From contig NW_023365723.1 in assembly GCF_000003815.2 (NCBI RefSeq), positions 140,699 through 204,698 of the forward strand: a stretch of DNA of 64,000 bases. Reading direction: 5' to 3'. Both the position numbers and the translations under genes were made by a program. The stretch's first letter is position 1; the number at the start of each line of letters is the position of its first letter. Under the pieces are notes generated by a model. It did not search any database. It was not told where the DNA came from and saw only the letters and a list, made by a program, of their open reading frames with translations. The DNA comes from Branchiostoma floridae (Eukaryota; Chordata; Leptocardii; Amphioxiformes; Branchiostomatidae). This document shows, in pieces, positions 63,997 through 64,000 of the stretch.

Positions 63997-64000
63997 GTAT

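Overview
This window looks like animal genomic DNA. It contains short exons bounded by GT..AG splice signals, AATAAA sites, two assembly gaps (669 N and exactly 100 N), and a dense layer of decayed transposable elements (TEs). The mix of families points to an invertebrate deuterostome, most likely a lancelet (Branchiostoma): piggyBac, hAT, PIF/Harbinger, KDZ-like, Kolobok-like, Crypton-like, DIRS-like and CR1/Jockey-group elements, plus DUF6589-, HECT-, CbxX/CfqX- and RecQ-like fragments. The species is an inference. All family names come from motif recognition, not from searches. I saw no CRISPR array, operon, rRNA or convincing tRNA, and nearly all recognisable coding lies on the + strand.

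Layout. 0-18 kb is a patchwork of fragments: a LINE tail, an exon of the gene Y family, a RecQ-like P-loop, a Tudor-like exon, piggyBac pieces, Ty3/gypsy gag-protease remnants, a DUF6589-like piece, and one copy each of two dispersed repeats, the second holding a foldback hairpin. 18.06-29.6 kb and 52.45-62.0 kb are two collinear copies of one roughly 10-11 kb block. A third copy starts at 63.4 kb and runs off the window. The block holds, in order: C2H2 zinc-finger exon, TE pseudogenes, two 3' exons of an unknown gene X, a complete four-exon gene Y (about 274 aa, intact in both full copies), then a small terminal gene W, then a short repeated ORF region. The copies are about 98-99% identical around gene Y, so recent tandem duplication or uncollapsed haplotypes are both possible. 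23.9-26.0 kb is TE-derived material found only in block copy 1. 29.6-52 kb is mostly transposon remnants. They include a Harbinger Myb/transposase pair, a hAT-type MITE with perfect target-site duplications, a 5'-truncated LINE in an identifiable target, a large coiled-coil/transposase-like pseudogene, a KDZ-like fragment with a plausible splice, and an AT-rich minisatellite.

Most genes here do not act together in a pathway; they are independent transposon genes in decay. The possible exceptions are gene Y, gene W and the C2H2 gene of the 11 kb block, which have splice-consistent open structures and no recognised transposase domain. The most unusual signal is in gene W: its 99-bp exon differs at 19 sites between the two copies, while the following intron is almost identical.
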